This document shows, piece by piece, positions 1 to 10,944 of a DNA stretch of 64,000 nucleotides (its first letter is position 1; each line of letters opens with the position of its first letter). The translations under genes were made by a program, and so were the position numbers. The DNA lies in the NCBI RefSeq assembly GCF_023078275.1, contig NC_062983.1, forward strand, positions 9,355,001 through 9,419,000. The letters are read 5' to 3'. A model generated the notes under the pieces. The model searched no databases. It was not told where the DNA came from and was given only the letters and a program-made list of their open reading frames with translations. Origin of the DNA: Leguminivora glycinivorella (Eukaryota > Arthropoda > Insecta > Lepidoptera > Tortricidae).

Positions 1-665
1 ATCTTGTTTCCCCATACAAACTTTGAACCCCCATTTCACCCTTTTAAAAGGAGAATTTTGAAAAATCCTTTCTTAGTGCTCCTCTACGCCATATAAGGAA
101 CTTATGTGCCAAATTTGATATCTCTAGGACCAGCGGTTTCGGCTGTGTATTGATATATCAATCAGTCAGTCAATATCTTCTTTTATATATTTAAACCCCA
201 TTGCACCACAACAGGGGAGAAGGTATTTCACTTCCGCCTCGTTAGATTTTAAAAACGTTGTATTTATCGTGATCAGCGACCCGATAAACCATAAAAACGA
301 TACCCATATTGATTTTTTGACTTTATCACCCCCTTTTCACCCTTTTAGGGGTTAAATTTTCAAAAAACCTGAAACACGTATTCAGTCATATGTCTTAAGG
401 AATCTTCCTGTGAAGTTTCGAATAAAATAGTCAAACTAATCTTGTTTCCCCATACAAACTTTGAACCCCCATTTGACCCCCTTAGGAGGTGAATTTTGGA
501 AAATCCTTTCTTAGTGCTCCTCTACACTATATAAGGAACCTACGTGCCAAATTTGAAATCTCTAGGATGAGCGGTTTCGGCTGTGCGTTGATATGTCAGT
601 CAGTCAGTCAGTCAGTCAGTCAGTCAGTCAGTCAGTCAGTCAGCTTCTTCTTTTATATATTTAGA
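1..665 (-). mobile_element. Helitron-like non-autonomous element, head-to-tail monomers, cut by window edge
   Basis: On the minus strand the element starts at 665 with TCTAAATATATAAAAG after an A, the 5' TC signature of Helitrons, followed by a (GACT)n tract. A unit of about 438 bp repeats in tandem (the CCCCATACAAACTTTG block starts near 10 and again near 448). The same unit occurs at 34576-37680 in the other orientation. No Rep/helicase coding sequence is visible, so it is non-autonomous. The 3' end lies beyond position 1. Confidence 0.6.
596..642. repeat. (TCAG)n microsatellite
   Basis: About eleven uninterrupted TCAG units, located just inside the 5' end of the Helitron-like element, where other copies have only two or three GACT units. 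It is an expanded version of a motif intrinsic to the element. Confidence 0.85.
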
Positions 666-2077
666 TAGATAGAAGATTGGCGGCTTAATCTTTCTTGAGA
701 ACGATAAGTTTAGTCTTATTTGTGACATACTCGTAGTAAAGTGCGATATTTCGGTCTACGTTGACCTTACGATACGCGTGAGCACGAAGGTCTGACATGA
801 CGGCAGACGCTCGCGAATCTGCTCAATGTTTGACGTTAGTTGTATACGTAGCTAATTCGTCATTGATTTGCGTATTGTTTCCGGTACTATGAGACAAGTA
901 CCTACTACAGTTTACAAAATAATTGTGGATTTCCATTATGTCAGGATCGTTTCTTATGTTTCATGTGAGGGGCATTTTGCTGTTGGTCGTGCAATTGTTT
1001 TATAAATATTACAGTACCTAAATAATAAAAACAATCAATTTATGAAAATTTATGATTGATATCGTTTATCATCGCGTCACATTATTTAAAAAACATAATA
1101 TAAAAAAATTGCAAGGTATATTACATTTTATAACGGATACAGAAGGAAATTTAATCATACCCTGTCCGAATACCCAGATTCTAATTTTAGACAATAATTA
1201 AAGGATGTACTCATCACGCCATATGAAAACGAAATAAAACAATTAAACGTGTTTACGCGAAAAACCGTAAATTATTTGAAAGACTTTAATTGCTTAAGCG
1301 CCAATGCCAATGACCTGAAATTTAAATTTTACGATAGTTTTAACTCGGGCATATAGTAACAGCAAGTAAAGTAATACAAATAGTATCTATTGCTATTTCT
1401 TAGTCGTTGTCGCTTAACCGATTATTAATCAAAAGCATCACGTCACGCCATCTAAACAAATATATTATTTTTACGGAGTTATTTATCTTTGCTAATAAAA
1501 ATTTATATAACGGTCCAATTGCCAGTGCCACGATATGATTGTTGAGATAAATTCATCTTCTTTAGGTCCAACTTTTTGAAATATTAGCTCTTCAATTTAT
1601 TTTTATGGAACAAATTGGCAAGTATTGGAAAGTATAATCAAACGAAAATGATTGATAGTGCTTACATTCTATCTAGTAATAACCCTAGGGCGCTATTATG
1701 ATTATTTGGATATTCTGGGCATTCTGGTGAAGTTGCTAGTTGCTAGTAAATTCCACATGTTTCTTAAAAAATCACAGACATGATCAACACAAGAGAATTC
1801 AGGTATAACAACGACCAACTCATCTCCGCTGTCATTGCCGAAGTAAAAACCTTGACGGTTTTTTTCTTCATTGAAAAAGTAGGTACTGAAGTGCAGAACT
1901 GTTAAATTCTCATTAAGGAACGAGGAAATTATTTTTCCTTACACAGAAAGTTTCTTTAACTCATCGCCCACAAAATGTAACATTTTAATAAAGTTAGTAA
2001 GTACGTAACAAGCCCGAACTCTTTTCGCGCGTTTAACTTTTCATCAATTCTTAATTTATGCTTCTTAGTTTCTATAT
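666..2077. other. No recognised feature
   Basis: AT-rich sequence with no convincing exon, RNA gene or repeat end on either strand. Probably intronic. Confidence 0.5.
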
Positions 2078-2333
2078 GTACACTGAGAGAAATTTGCATT
2101 GTGAATTTAACAAGTTCGACTTGTTGCGGTTTATCCGGTTGAATCAGCCAAACGTATGTTTAAAACAATATGTGTCAGGTTGTTTTTATAAAATCGACTT
2201 GTTGATTCAAATATATTGCCGATTCAAATGACAAGTAGCTTGTTGTTTGAACCAAAGAGCACGTAGGCGCTATTTTAACCAAAAAACTTGTTGAACGAAC
2301 ATGAAAACTGGTTGTATTTTCTCTCAGTGTACA
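2078..2333. mobile_element. MITE with TGTACACTGAGAGAAA ends
   Basis: A 16-bp inverted repeat, TGTACACTGAGAGAAA at 2078 and its complement ending at 2333, bounds 256 bp of non-coding AT-rich DNA. The structure is that of a short non-autonomous DNA transposon. Superfamily not assigned. Confidence 0.6.
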
Positions 2334-2434
2334 TTTGCTCATATAAATAAGTAATTTTAAAGGAAGATTCTTAATGTACATACCTTCTAGAAGCATAAAG
2401 TCGGATATGCCTATATTATGTAAAGGCAGATATC

Positions 2435-2692
2435 GTGTGGTGGCAGGCTAAACATTTCACCTCTTTTGCTCCTGTAGATGTCGTAGAAGTCGACTGTGAG
2501 ACTTGTGTGACATAGGTTCAATAGCAGTGGAAGGGATGGTCTAGCAACCTATAACCTATCACTGCATTATCTTATGACAATTTCGTTTTCTCTCAACACT
2601 TTAATTGCTAAACTGGGTATGAAACTTCAGCAGATTCATGTGCTCTGCCTACCAGTTTTGGGGAAATGTGTGAGTTTATGTATGTATGAAAA
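2435..2692 (+). repeat. Retroelement 3' tail, GTGGTGACGGGTTAA family, diverged copy
   Basis: Diverged relative of the blocks at 17570, 18454 and 19741. It shares the GTCGTAGAAGTCGACTGTG segment, the TTCATGTGCTCTGCCTACC segment and a final TGTATG-type tail. The tail and 5' truncation suggest a LINE 3' end or a SINE using it. No coding sequence. Confidence 0.5.
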
Positions 2693-3888
2693 TAAGATGT
2701 TATTATATTTAAATAGTTTAGATAATATTAAAACTGTTATCAATGTTATCATTCAGCACGCACGTGTTACGAATTTTATCACGACGCCATCTTCTAAATT
2801 ACTGAAATTGGTAAGCCATAAAAGCGTCCCTGTAAATTGAGATTAATTGACTTTGACAAGCCTATTTTTCAGGATCAATAAAATTAATATGATGGGCAAT
2901 TTGGACCTCACTTCGAAAAATTGTTTCGCACTCTATTTAAAAGGAATGTGAAAACATAAAAATGTGTAAATTATACAGAACTACATTCTGTGCCTTGGAA
3001 AATTGACAAGGCGCTTTTTTATACATTGGGAAACTTTTTTTCACCGTAAATTGATATTTATTACCTTATTTATGTTAATCTTACCGAATCTCATCACTTA
3101 GACTACGCGGGGTATAATTGTGTTCGCAAATAGATTGTACGGTAAATATAACATTGCATTTTCGGAAATTTAAACTAGTATCAATTCAATATTCCAAAGT
3201 ATTATTATGCCACAAAACTGCAAGAAAACTGCCGCAAAAACGTCACGCCGCAATCACGCCGTAGCACCGTCGAGTTGAAAGAGTAAACAAAATCTATACG
3301 TGTACCAAACTCGGCCTCGGTCAAGGCCGTGACATCCTTGATCGTGAATTCGTGACCAGGTCGGAATAATTCCGTCGCGATCATTATGAAATTATGTGTC
3401 GAAATTGAGAGCGACGAAACTACTTTTTTTCTATGAGTAACCGTTTTAAAATCTACGCTACATATATTCCATATGTATGTTTAAACTCGAGCACCATAAG
3501 AACGCATAAGATTAGTGACGCTCAACTAATGTAAAGTTTATTGGGAAAGGTTAGTTTCCAATATACTTGTACTACAAAACCTTATAACATTTAGGAGGCA
3601 TAGTGCTTATCGTCTTTTCTAACAACAAAATGTTAAAATGACCGATAGATGCAGACGATGACTATTCGTCATATCATATTAGATTAGACATACATTTATA
3701 AAAAAAACATTCCTGTCATTACAGATGATGTGAGAACCCTGACAACTATGTTTAAATAAATAACCAAATTCCGGTATAAAAATAGACACGTTAACGTCAT
3801 TTATGTTATTTATGTATAAATAGGAAAAGAGCACGTGAGTTTTTCGCGTTGGCACTTGATCTAAGAAAGTATGTTGTGATAGTTCAGA
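2693..3888. other. No recognised feature
   Basis: I see no exon, RNA gene or clear transposon end. A somewhat GC-richer patch near 3290-3380 has no reading frame I recognise. Confidence 0.45.
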
Positions 3889-4224
3889 TTAAATAAATTC
3901 TTTATTTAAGCTAATGTTTAAAATAGGCCCTTGAGGCATTGTACCAGAAATGTCGCCATTTCCTCGCTGTATCGCAATGCTGATACGTTGTGCGAGGAAG
4001 TCGCCAGCTCTTCGGTCACCAGTTACCTCAACCAGACGCTTCGCGATTTCTGTGAACAACTTGTTCGCGCTGGGACCCCATGGACCTAGAGTTTCTACGC
4101 CAAAAGGTACAAAAAGGTATTCTTTGCCAAGACGTTTCCCAACTAACATTTTGAGGTCGTATAGGTATATACGACCAAATTTTGTGGTCGTATGAAGGTC
4201 GAGTAAACGTTTAATACGACCCAA
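3889..4224 (-). pseudogene. C-terminal tail of a retroelement-like ORF (tentative)
   Basis: An open frame of 111 codons. From about residue 30 it reads as a protein tail with the run VETLGPWGP, then TEIAKRL, TGDRRAGDFLAQRIS and IQRGN before the stop. From memory this block resembles the C-terminal tail of reverse-transcriptase-type ORFs in many invertebrate genomes, placed after the RT domain; I cannot confirm it by search. No RT domain is visible upstream. The first residues come from the adjacent ATACGAC-motif DNA, so the start codon is not meaningful. Best read as a 5'-truncated retroelement relic joined to the palindrome-rich region. It could also be a host exon, but no acceptor was found. 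Confidence 0.4.
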
Positions 4225-5335
4225 AATAGGCGCATCTTATACGACTTAAAGTCGTATAAAGGTTGAGTAAAGGTAGTATAAACCTCAATTTAGTTGCATA
4301 GTTGTCGTATAAGCGTCGCAAATTCGACTTAAGGTAGAGTAGTGGTGTAATATACGACCTTTATACAACTTAATGTCGAGTAATTGTCGCTTAAAGGTCG
4401 TTAAAATAACTTATTTCTTATGAATTCAACATACAAAGTTCTGCGTCGCGTCGGCGTCGGTGTCGTTTATTATAGCAAGTGGCGAAAGACATCTTTGAAA
4501 AAAAAGGCAAGTCGCCATTTTGTTTTCAATTATCAAATATTAGGTTATGAGATAGGAGACGAGATTGCATCTAATACCGGTAAACTATTGCGCAGCCAAA
4601 TTTACTGATTATACTAGCCTATGTTTATAACTAATTTTTGATGCGCCAGTAAAATTCTTAAGCATTTAATAATTATTAGTGACAAATTATGAATCAGTTG
4701 CCTTATACGACACTTATACGACTTAAGGTCGTATAATTTAAATATATGAATGCTCTGTTGTCTGAAACTTAGTGGCCATAACGATACTTTTAGGCTTCAC
4801 TATAAAAATAATAAAACGTTTGAAATACATAAACCATAAAATAACGTGTTTGGGGCGTTATTTGGGAAAAGTGTCTTCATTATCATTCTAGTTTTACGAC
4901 ATATTGGCATAAGCTGTATAAAGGTTAACTTGGCGACTTCTATTCGACTATTGGTTGTATAAAGGTAGTATAAAGGTATTATATGCTACTTAAACACGTA
5001 TAATGGTTGCCCAGTGACCTTTATACGACGTTCTATAAAGCACACTATTACGACATTTAAGCGACTTATGGTAGTTTAAAAGTCGCATAATGGTAACCTA
5101 TACCTCAAATTGTCGTATAAAGGTCGTCGTAATACCCACTATACGACGTCGTGTAAAAAGGTAGAATAAACGTTTATACGACCTTGCTATACGACCATAA
5201 GTCGCACCGATGTTTAAGTTGTATAATTCACCATTACTCGACCTAAGGTCGTAATGACAACTGCTATACAACTTTTATACTACTTAAGGTCGTATAGCTG
5301 CTTGCTTATACGACAAAATTGTTACCTGGGTTGTA
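4150..5335. repeat. Cluster of ATACGAC/GTCGTAT palindromic motifs
   Basis: About twenty copies of TATACGAC or GTCGTATA occur in both orientations, often paired as head-to-head palindromes around CTTAAG (for example near 4710-4735), with many one-base variants such as CGTATAAAGGT. Two unique stretches (about 4405-4690 and 4740-4910) interrupt the cluster. Spacing is irregular, so it is not a simple tandem satellite. The family is not one I recognise, and no flanking target duplication was found. Confidence 0.7.
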
Positions 5336-5525
5336 TTTATAATAAACATGAAACTGATGTAACATTAATTAAATAGGTAACTATTAATCTCGGAGGCGCA
5401 AAATACTGGGTGATTTTGAGATTGGGATCCCGAAAGTAAAGTAATAAAGGTTCGTACTTTGTTGGCATACTGAACAATGTTAGACTACAGTTTGGGGTTA
5501 TTCAAAAAAGGAGTGTACAAGTTTC

Positions 5526-5655
5526 TAATAGGTCAGCAACGCGCATGTGGCACCCCTTGAGTGGCAGGCGTCCATAGGTTACGGTGACCGCTTTCCATCA
5601 GGCGGACCGTATACCTGTATGCCACCGAAGAGGTATTAAAAAAAAAGTGACATAA
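5526..5655 (+). repeat. LINE 3' UTR fragment (GGCAGGCGTCCATAGG family)
   Basis: Contains the block GGCAGGCGTCCATAGGTTAC, then CCATCAGGCGGACCGTAT and GCCACCGA, ending in an A-rich tail. I recognise this as a common lepidopteran non-LTR retrotransposon 3' end. Only the non-coding tail is present. Confidence 0.55.
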
Positions 5656-6182
5656 AAATTGTAAGGTTAGATCAGTTGGATGGAAGCCACTCCATTACAA
5701 ATTTCCTAATTTTGTCGTTAATCCCATGGAGAAATATGTTTAAATTAGACGAATATTGTTAAATTCACCCGTACCAACCTATACAATTCTATTGTTTCAA
5801 TAGTTTCAATCACTAAACTATTTGGAACTTCGAATACTTAGGTATTCTTGCTCAGATCTAAATACTACCGCGCAGAAAATCAAAGGAGTGAAGTGCTCAA
5901 ACCGCTTTGAGTTCCTATAGCGGGCCACAGCCCACAGCCTAATCCCTCTCTGAGGCAGTAGGATGAACTAGGCATAATATTCGTAGTAAGGAATTTTCAT
6001 CTGTCGTACAGAAATATGCCGTCATACGAATATAGCGAATTCTATAAAAGTAGAGAAAGAACCGAAAAATTATACGACAAAATGTCAGACATATCACGTG
6101 GAACCCTTCAGTCGGCACTTGTTACCTAATAACCACTATAGAATTAAAGAACGTGGAAAATAAGGTGTAGACCGATATCTAA
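5656..6182. other. No recognised feature
   Basis: AT-rich intronic-type DNA; neither coding nor repeat signals seen. Confidence 0.45.
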
Positions 6183-6316
6183 GGCCGATAGTCCACTATC
6201 ATATGTTTATCATAAAAATATGATCATAGCCAACATGCCGTCCTTTTTTTTCACGCTGGAGAAAAAGAGAGATGATCATATTTCTATGACAAACATATGA
6301 TAGTGTACTATCGGCC
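6183..6316. mobile_element. MITE, GGCCGATAGT ends, TAA target duplication
   Basis: Inverted repeats of roughly 48 bp beginning GGCCGATAGT, with a few mismatches, bound 134 bp. TAA is present directly on both sides (6180-6182 and 6317-6319). A 3-bp TWA duplication is characteristic of PIF/Harbinger-type elements; the superfamily is inferred from that alone. Confidence 0.7.
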
Positions 6317-6361
6317 TAAGAAAGGAGGACCTACGTTCCCGGAAAATTCTGAGAAGAACTA

Positions 6362-7611
6362 TTGGGTTGGTAAGAAAGTAATGAGCGAATCATAACCAAT
6401 ATTGTAATTTTTATTTAATTTATTATTTTAATCATTTATCAAAAATATAACGGCCTTCGTTATCTACTACTTGTCTCCATCGTTCTGGTAAAGAATGAAT
6501 AGCATCGGCGAAGAAGTTCTTAGGTTTAGATTTAAAAAACTCAGCTATGTACTGTCGTAGATGGGCTTGATCATCGAACTTTTTTTCATTCAAGGCATTG
6601 CTTAGCGATCTGAACAATGCGTAATCCGTAGGTGCCAAGTCTGGAGAGTACGGTGGATGAGGTATCACTTTCCAACCCAGCTCCAATAGCTTTAGCCGAG
6701 TCACTTTTGCAATGTGTGGGCGAGCATTGTCGTGTAAGAAAAAAACTTTAGCATGCTGTGGACGATTCTGACAGATTTTTTGGTTTAAATTTTCAAGCTG
6801 ATTACAGTATACTGATGCGGTAACAGTCATTCCACTTGGTAGGAGTTCCCAGTGAATAATACCATGATTATCCCACCAAACGGACAGCATAACTTTTTTC
6901 GGGTGAGGCTCTGTTTTTGGTGCCTCTATTCCTTTTTCGTTTGGAGCTAGCTACTGACGTTTGCGTGTGTGATTTATATATAAGACCCATTTTTCATCTC
7001 CAGTGATAAGATGGTCCAACCAGTTGAATGTGCGGCGAAAAGACAGAAGTTGTATGCAGATATCGGCACGGCGGTTTAGTTGATCTCTATCAAGTTCGTG
7101 CGGTATCCAAACACTGTATTTGTAGTTTTTTCCCAACTCGTGCAAATGTGTTTCTATGGTGACATGAAAGCAGCCTAACTCGGTAGCAAGAGTACGACTC
7201 GTTAGCCTCGGATCTCCTTCAATTAAGGTTTTAATTTGGCTACATCAATCTTCACCGGTCGACCAGACTTAGGTTGATCTGATAATGAAAATTCGCCACT
7301 ACGAAACCGCTAGAACCATCGTTTTGCCGTGGCCTCAGACACAACTTCAGGAGCAACACGCTGACATATATTACGCACTGCTTCGGTGGCTGAATGGCCA
7401 GACTGAAATTCATATAGTAAGCAATGCCTTACATGCACTTTTAATTCGTCCATTTTCTTCCTTATATTAGCTTGGCGACAGCTAGTGAATGACTGACGAG
7501 AAACTGTGCGACTCGCCCTTTATATACTTTCGACCATAGAAGATTCTAGAACTCTCTCAAAAATTTTATGTGGAATTCAATCGATCGCTCATTACTTTCT
7601 TACTAACCCAA
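6362..7611 (-). mobile_element. mariner-family transposon, inactive copy
   Basis: Terminal inverted repeats of 26 bp start TTGGGTTGGTAAGAAAGT on the left; the right end matches with one difference. They are flanked by the TA target duplication (6360-6361 and 7612-7613). At 1250 bp the element has the usual size of a complete mariner, and it holds a single transposase gene on the minus strand. It is structurally complete but coding-dead. Confidence 0.93.
6432..7453 (-). pseudogene. mariner transposase, broken by two stops and a frameshift
   Basis: The gene would encode a cut-and-paste transposase that binds the element ends and inserts at TA. It starts at the ATG at 7453 (MDELKVHVRHCLLYEF) with an N-terminal HTH region. 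The catalytic core follows: TGDEKW with the first Asp, HDNARPH with the second, and YSPDLAPTDYALF with the third, 34 residues after the second, which is the mariner D,D34D signature. Its 1022 nt would give about 340 residues, as expected. Three lesions are visible: TAG for Gln after KRWF (near 7310), a one-base loss near 7230 in the KLK-T stretch, and TAG for Trp after HTRKRQ (6951-6953). The three catalytic Asp codons survive. Confidence 0.93.
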
Positions 7612-7958
7612 TATTTTGCTATAAAGTTTTCGGTACTACTCCGTGTAGGCTACTGCGTAATTTATTACAAGTAAAGCAAGAATGGAGTAAAAATAAATAG
7701 GCCATGGAGACTACTTTATGTAAAGGGCTCGACTGTAGGTATACCTTGTGCCCCGCGTTTTAGCCGCAATCCTCTTATCTCCATCTGCGATAATAAAGGA
7801 AAGGATGTATCGTAGTTATGTACTTTAGTTGTGAGTAGTCATCGCACTTTGGTCGTTCTAAGCCGATTTCTACGTTTGGATACTTTGTACGTATTTGGCA
7901 GCGTCAAAGCTTAAAGATCATTTCAATAGACCATACATGTATGTTCATTTTCAACAAC

Positions 7959-8095
7959 GATAGTAAACGGCAATAAATAATGCACATCGGTCGGTCTTTG
8001 GAAAGAGACCCTTAACGTCACATAAGCAAGAAAGAGAAAACGCTATACGAAGAGGAAAAACCGATGAGCATTATTTATGGCCGTTTACTGTATCT
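7959..8095. mobile_element. MITE with AGTAAACGGC ends
   Basis: Imperfect inverted repeats of about 30 bp share AGTAAACGGC, ATAAATAATG and CATCGG on both sides of a 137-bp block with no coding capacity. No clear target duplication. Confidence 0.5.
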
Positions 8096-8415
8096 ATTTT
8101 AAACTCCGGTAAAACGCCGCGCTCTTGATTTTAGCAAAATCGGTCATTATGTGCGCAACATGGCAGGCAACAAAAAGATGTTCAATCGAAGTAATACTTT
8201 TCCCGTGTGTTTTCGCATGATCTGCTCTGAATCAGTGGTGATCACAATAAAAAGACAGATCCAAATTTTTATTCTATGATTATACGGCTGATACGAATTG
8301 AAGTCAACTTTTGAGTCAAAACTATTGGCGATTTCTTCGCTACTAACATTAGGCTCTATCTGATTGGTTCATTTCCAACATCGTCTGGATAACTGGGTCC
8401 ACATAGAACTTCAAT

Positions 8416-8630
8416 ATCATTATGAAATGAAATGAAATGAAATGAAATATTTATTTTTTCAAGTAGGCATATTACAATGCGCATATGAACGTCAAATAAA
8501 GCTACGCCGGCTCTAACCCTACGCCTCAGCCTCGAGAAGATTTCAGTCCCCCCTCAGTTGGGAGGGGGGTATCCACTATGGGACCGGCAAGAAACTCGGC
8601 GGGCAACTTCTTTTCAAAACATTACATCTT
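8416..8630 (-). repeat. LINE 3' UTR with (ATTTC)n tail
   Basis: Read on the minus strand it runs from GCCGAGTTTCTTGCCGGT through TTGACGTTCATATGCGCATT and ATATGCCTACTTGAA to a (ATTTC)n tail at 8416-8450. I recognise this order as the 3' end of a lepidopteran non-LTR retrotransposon. It is 5'-truncated and has no ORF. Confidence 0.65.
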
Positions 8631-8640
8631 ATAATTAACA

Positions 8641-9369
8641 TGCATTAAATAACAACATACAATTTAACATGCAAAAGTATTCATCAAAGAATATGAACAG
8701 ACTAGGTACTCTATGGAAATCAATTTCAATAAATTATATTATTGCTTAATAATACGTCGTTCTTCTTCAGAGAAAACATATCAAATTAGAGTTAGTAATT
8801 GTCGGCGATCAAGACACCAAACACTAACTAAGCTAGTAATCCTAGGTCCCAGACGGCGCCACGAGGGCGTAAAGTGATTTGCTCTCGAATACTTCGTTGT
8901 ACATTTTGTTGCGTCAGTCTTGGCTTTTATGTACCTACCTACCTACTTGTGCATTGTGCATGTGCAATAACACGAATAAGATATTGCAGTCACTTGCGGT
9001 CCCTGAAATAGCTCCCCGATAAACTTTTCAAAACTTTTACAACTTAAAACTTAAAATACATCACTTTTTAGAACTTTACTTATTTCGGCTATTTATCTAG
9101 GCCACAAATAACGCATACCTATACGTAAAAAGATATCGCTTATATTAGCGTATATTATTACAGACTTGATCGAAAAAATCGTTTAATCAAATAAGGGTCG
9201 ACATATCATATCTTAAAAGCTTCTAATACCGGTCTGAGTAAATAAAAGCTACTGATGCCAAAATATTTCGACGAGTTTAATATTATCTATCCCATCAAAA
9301 ATACAATGATAAATATAGACAATAGATTCAGTTACAAAAACATAGGCAGACACAATGAAAACGAAACTT
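8641..9369. other. No recognised feature
   Basis: AT-rich, no supported gene or repeat boundary. Confidence 0.45.
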
Positions 9370-9582
9370 ACTGTAAAATACAGCGGACCAAATCCCAACT
9401 GGGGGGCAAATGTAACTGATCCATTTTTCCATGTTTTACAATGTTTGCAAATAGAGTGTCCACCGGTTATGTATGGTAGGCGTGTTCAATGGATACATGT
9501 ATAACTCAACATCGTGTAATAACGGAAAAGAATAGATTAGTTACAATTGCCCACCAGTCGAGATTTGCCCCGCTGTACCTTA
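9370..9582. mobile_element. MITE with TACAGCGG ends
   Basis: Imperfect terminal inverted repeats of about 45 bp: the left end reads ATACAGCGGACCAAATC, the right end is the complement of GTACAGCGGGGCAAATC, both followed inward by an AACTGATC-like stretch. A shorter relative lies at 38465-38556. Non-coding. Confidence 0.6.
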
Positions 9583-9589
9583 TGTATTG

Positions 9590-10062
9590 AAAGCTCGGCC
9601 ACACATGCGCGTTTTGATAGCGTAGGCGGAGCGGTAGCGGAGCGCAACGATAGCGGTGCGCCGAATGAACGATGGCGTTGTGCCCAGCGGACGCCGGCGC
9701 GAACTAACGAGCGCGGATTGCGAGCGGAATGCGCGCGGATTGCGAGCGGAACCACAGAATATATAATAGTACAAGTACAGAAGGCTCACTCCTTTGAAGT
9801 TCACAAAACGCCGCCATTCTACTTTATTACCTACATTAACAAACGGACCGCACGCGTGCAGACGACATTGAATTCTATTGCGCCGCGCGAAGGTCGTCGC
9901 CACTGAATGGGCCGCGAACTCGCGGCCGCCGGCATGTACTTGTAGCGCGGTGAAAGGATCGCGGAGTGAGCCGCCCCTGGCGGAACCGCCGGCGCACCGC
10001 TATCATTGCGCTCCGCTGACGCTACGCTATCAAAACGCTTTATGTGTGGCGGAGGCTTTATA
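9590..10062. mobile_element. GC-rich foldback element with long inverted repeats
   Basis: Inverted repeats of about 65 bp share CCACACAT, GCGTTTTGATAGCGTA, GCGGAGCGCAA and GATAGCGGTGCGCC. The element is much more GC-rich than its surroundings. Exact ends and target duplication are unclear. It contains the element at 9754-9979. Open frames here are by-products of low stop density in GC-rich DNA. Confidence 0.65.
9754..9979 (-). mobile_element. hAT-like non-autonomous element nested in the foldback
   Basis: On the minus strand the element runs from CAGGGGCGGCTCACTCC to TATATATTCTGT, 226 bp. The 8-bp sequence GCGGAACC lies directly on both sides (9746-9753 and 9980-9987), the target duplication length of hAT elements. 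A second copy at 35532-36176 has its own 8-bp flanks, which fixes the ends independently. Confidence 0.82.
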
Positions 10063-10580
10063 GTTTGTATCTTTAGGAATTTAAATAAATGTAAACAAAA
10101 TCTACCCTCAAAATCTTCCTTATGGCATTTGGGGGTAAATGACAATATTACGCGACCAAGCAAACAAAAAGGTTAAAGACAGGTCGCTCAGTGACAAATC
10201 GAAAATGTACCAATTATTAGTTTATGTTTTTGTAAGTACCTAAAAGTACCGAGTATAAGTTACAAAAACAGGCAGACAGAATGAAAACGAAACTCGCGTG
10301 TATCTAATTTGTACTGCACGGTTACGTTTCTAATTAAAATCCCTTTGTTTCTCATGTTTCTCATTCTGCGGACAAATTTGTCTAGTCAACGTTAAATGTG
10401 CGTTGGTCCTGACATCCAATTTAATTTTGTCAAGTAAGCCCGACCGTTTCAGAGTAATATAGTATACTGGGTGAACTAGTTATGGAGAAATTTACAAACA
10501 CCACATAGACGGGAACGAAAAACAGCCCGATAAAATAGCAAATAATCTGCCAAGTATAATAAATACTAAACGGAATTACA
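10063..10580. other. No recognised feature
   Basis: No gene or repeat boundary supported. Confidence 0.45.
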
Positions 10581-10724
10581 ATTAGACTTATATTGACCGG
10601 GATATAGACCGTGATTACCTTTTTGATTTTTGTTTGTGTTTTTGTGTTTTGTTTTTGATATCGGGAGCTCGACAAAAATCAAAAAGGTAATCACGGTCTA
10701 TATCCCGGTCAATATAAGTCTAAT
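10581..10724. repeat. Perfect 53-bp inverted repeat
   Basis: Arms 10581-10633 and 10672-10724 are exact reverse complements over 53 bp, separated by a 38-base T/G-rich spacer. Transcribed, it would form a long perfect hairpin. No target duplication or second copy seen in the window. Confidence 0.95.
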
Positions 10725-10802
10725 GAAAATAACCGTGAATCATTCAAAACTCTTATTGGAATTACAATTCGTTTAATGCGGAAATAAATAGTACAGGATA
10801 TA

Positions 10803-10944
10803 TAGCCGAATGGCACAAACGCTCAAGAAACGAAACGCTCGTAGATATATATCTATCTCTAACTTGCGTATTGGCGCGACAGAGCCAGACTACCTTTCGC
10901 GGCGTTTCGTTTTCGTTTCGCGTCGCAGAAATGCCATTCGGCTA
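10803..10944. mobile_element. MITE with TAGCCGAATGGCA ends
   Basis: TAGCCGAATGGCA at 10803 is matched by its near-complement ending at 10944. Internally there are ATATCTATCTCT and GCGGCGTTTCGTTTTCG segments. A second copy is at 49625-49775 and a partial one near 14240. Confidence 0.7.

Noticed and set aside
7285..7700. Plus-strand frames near the mariner end
   Set aside because: Antisense to the transposase N terminus and the terminal repeat.
9547..10163. Several open frames of 60-119 codons on both strands
   Set aside because: They lie in a GC-rich foldback element with few stops; no family likeness.
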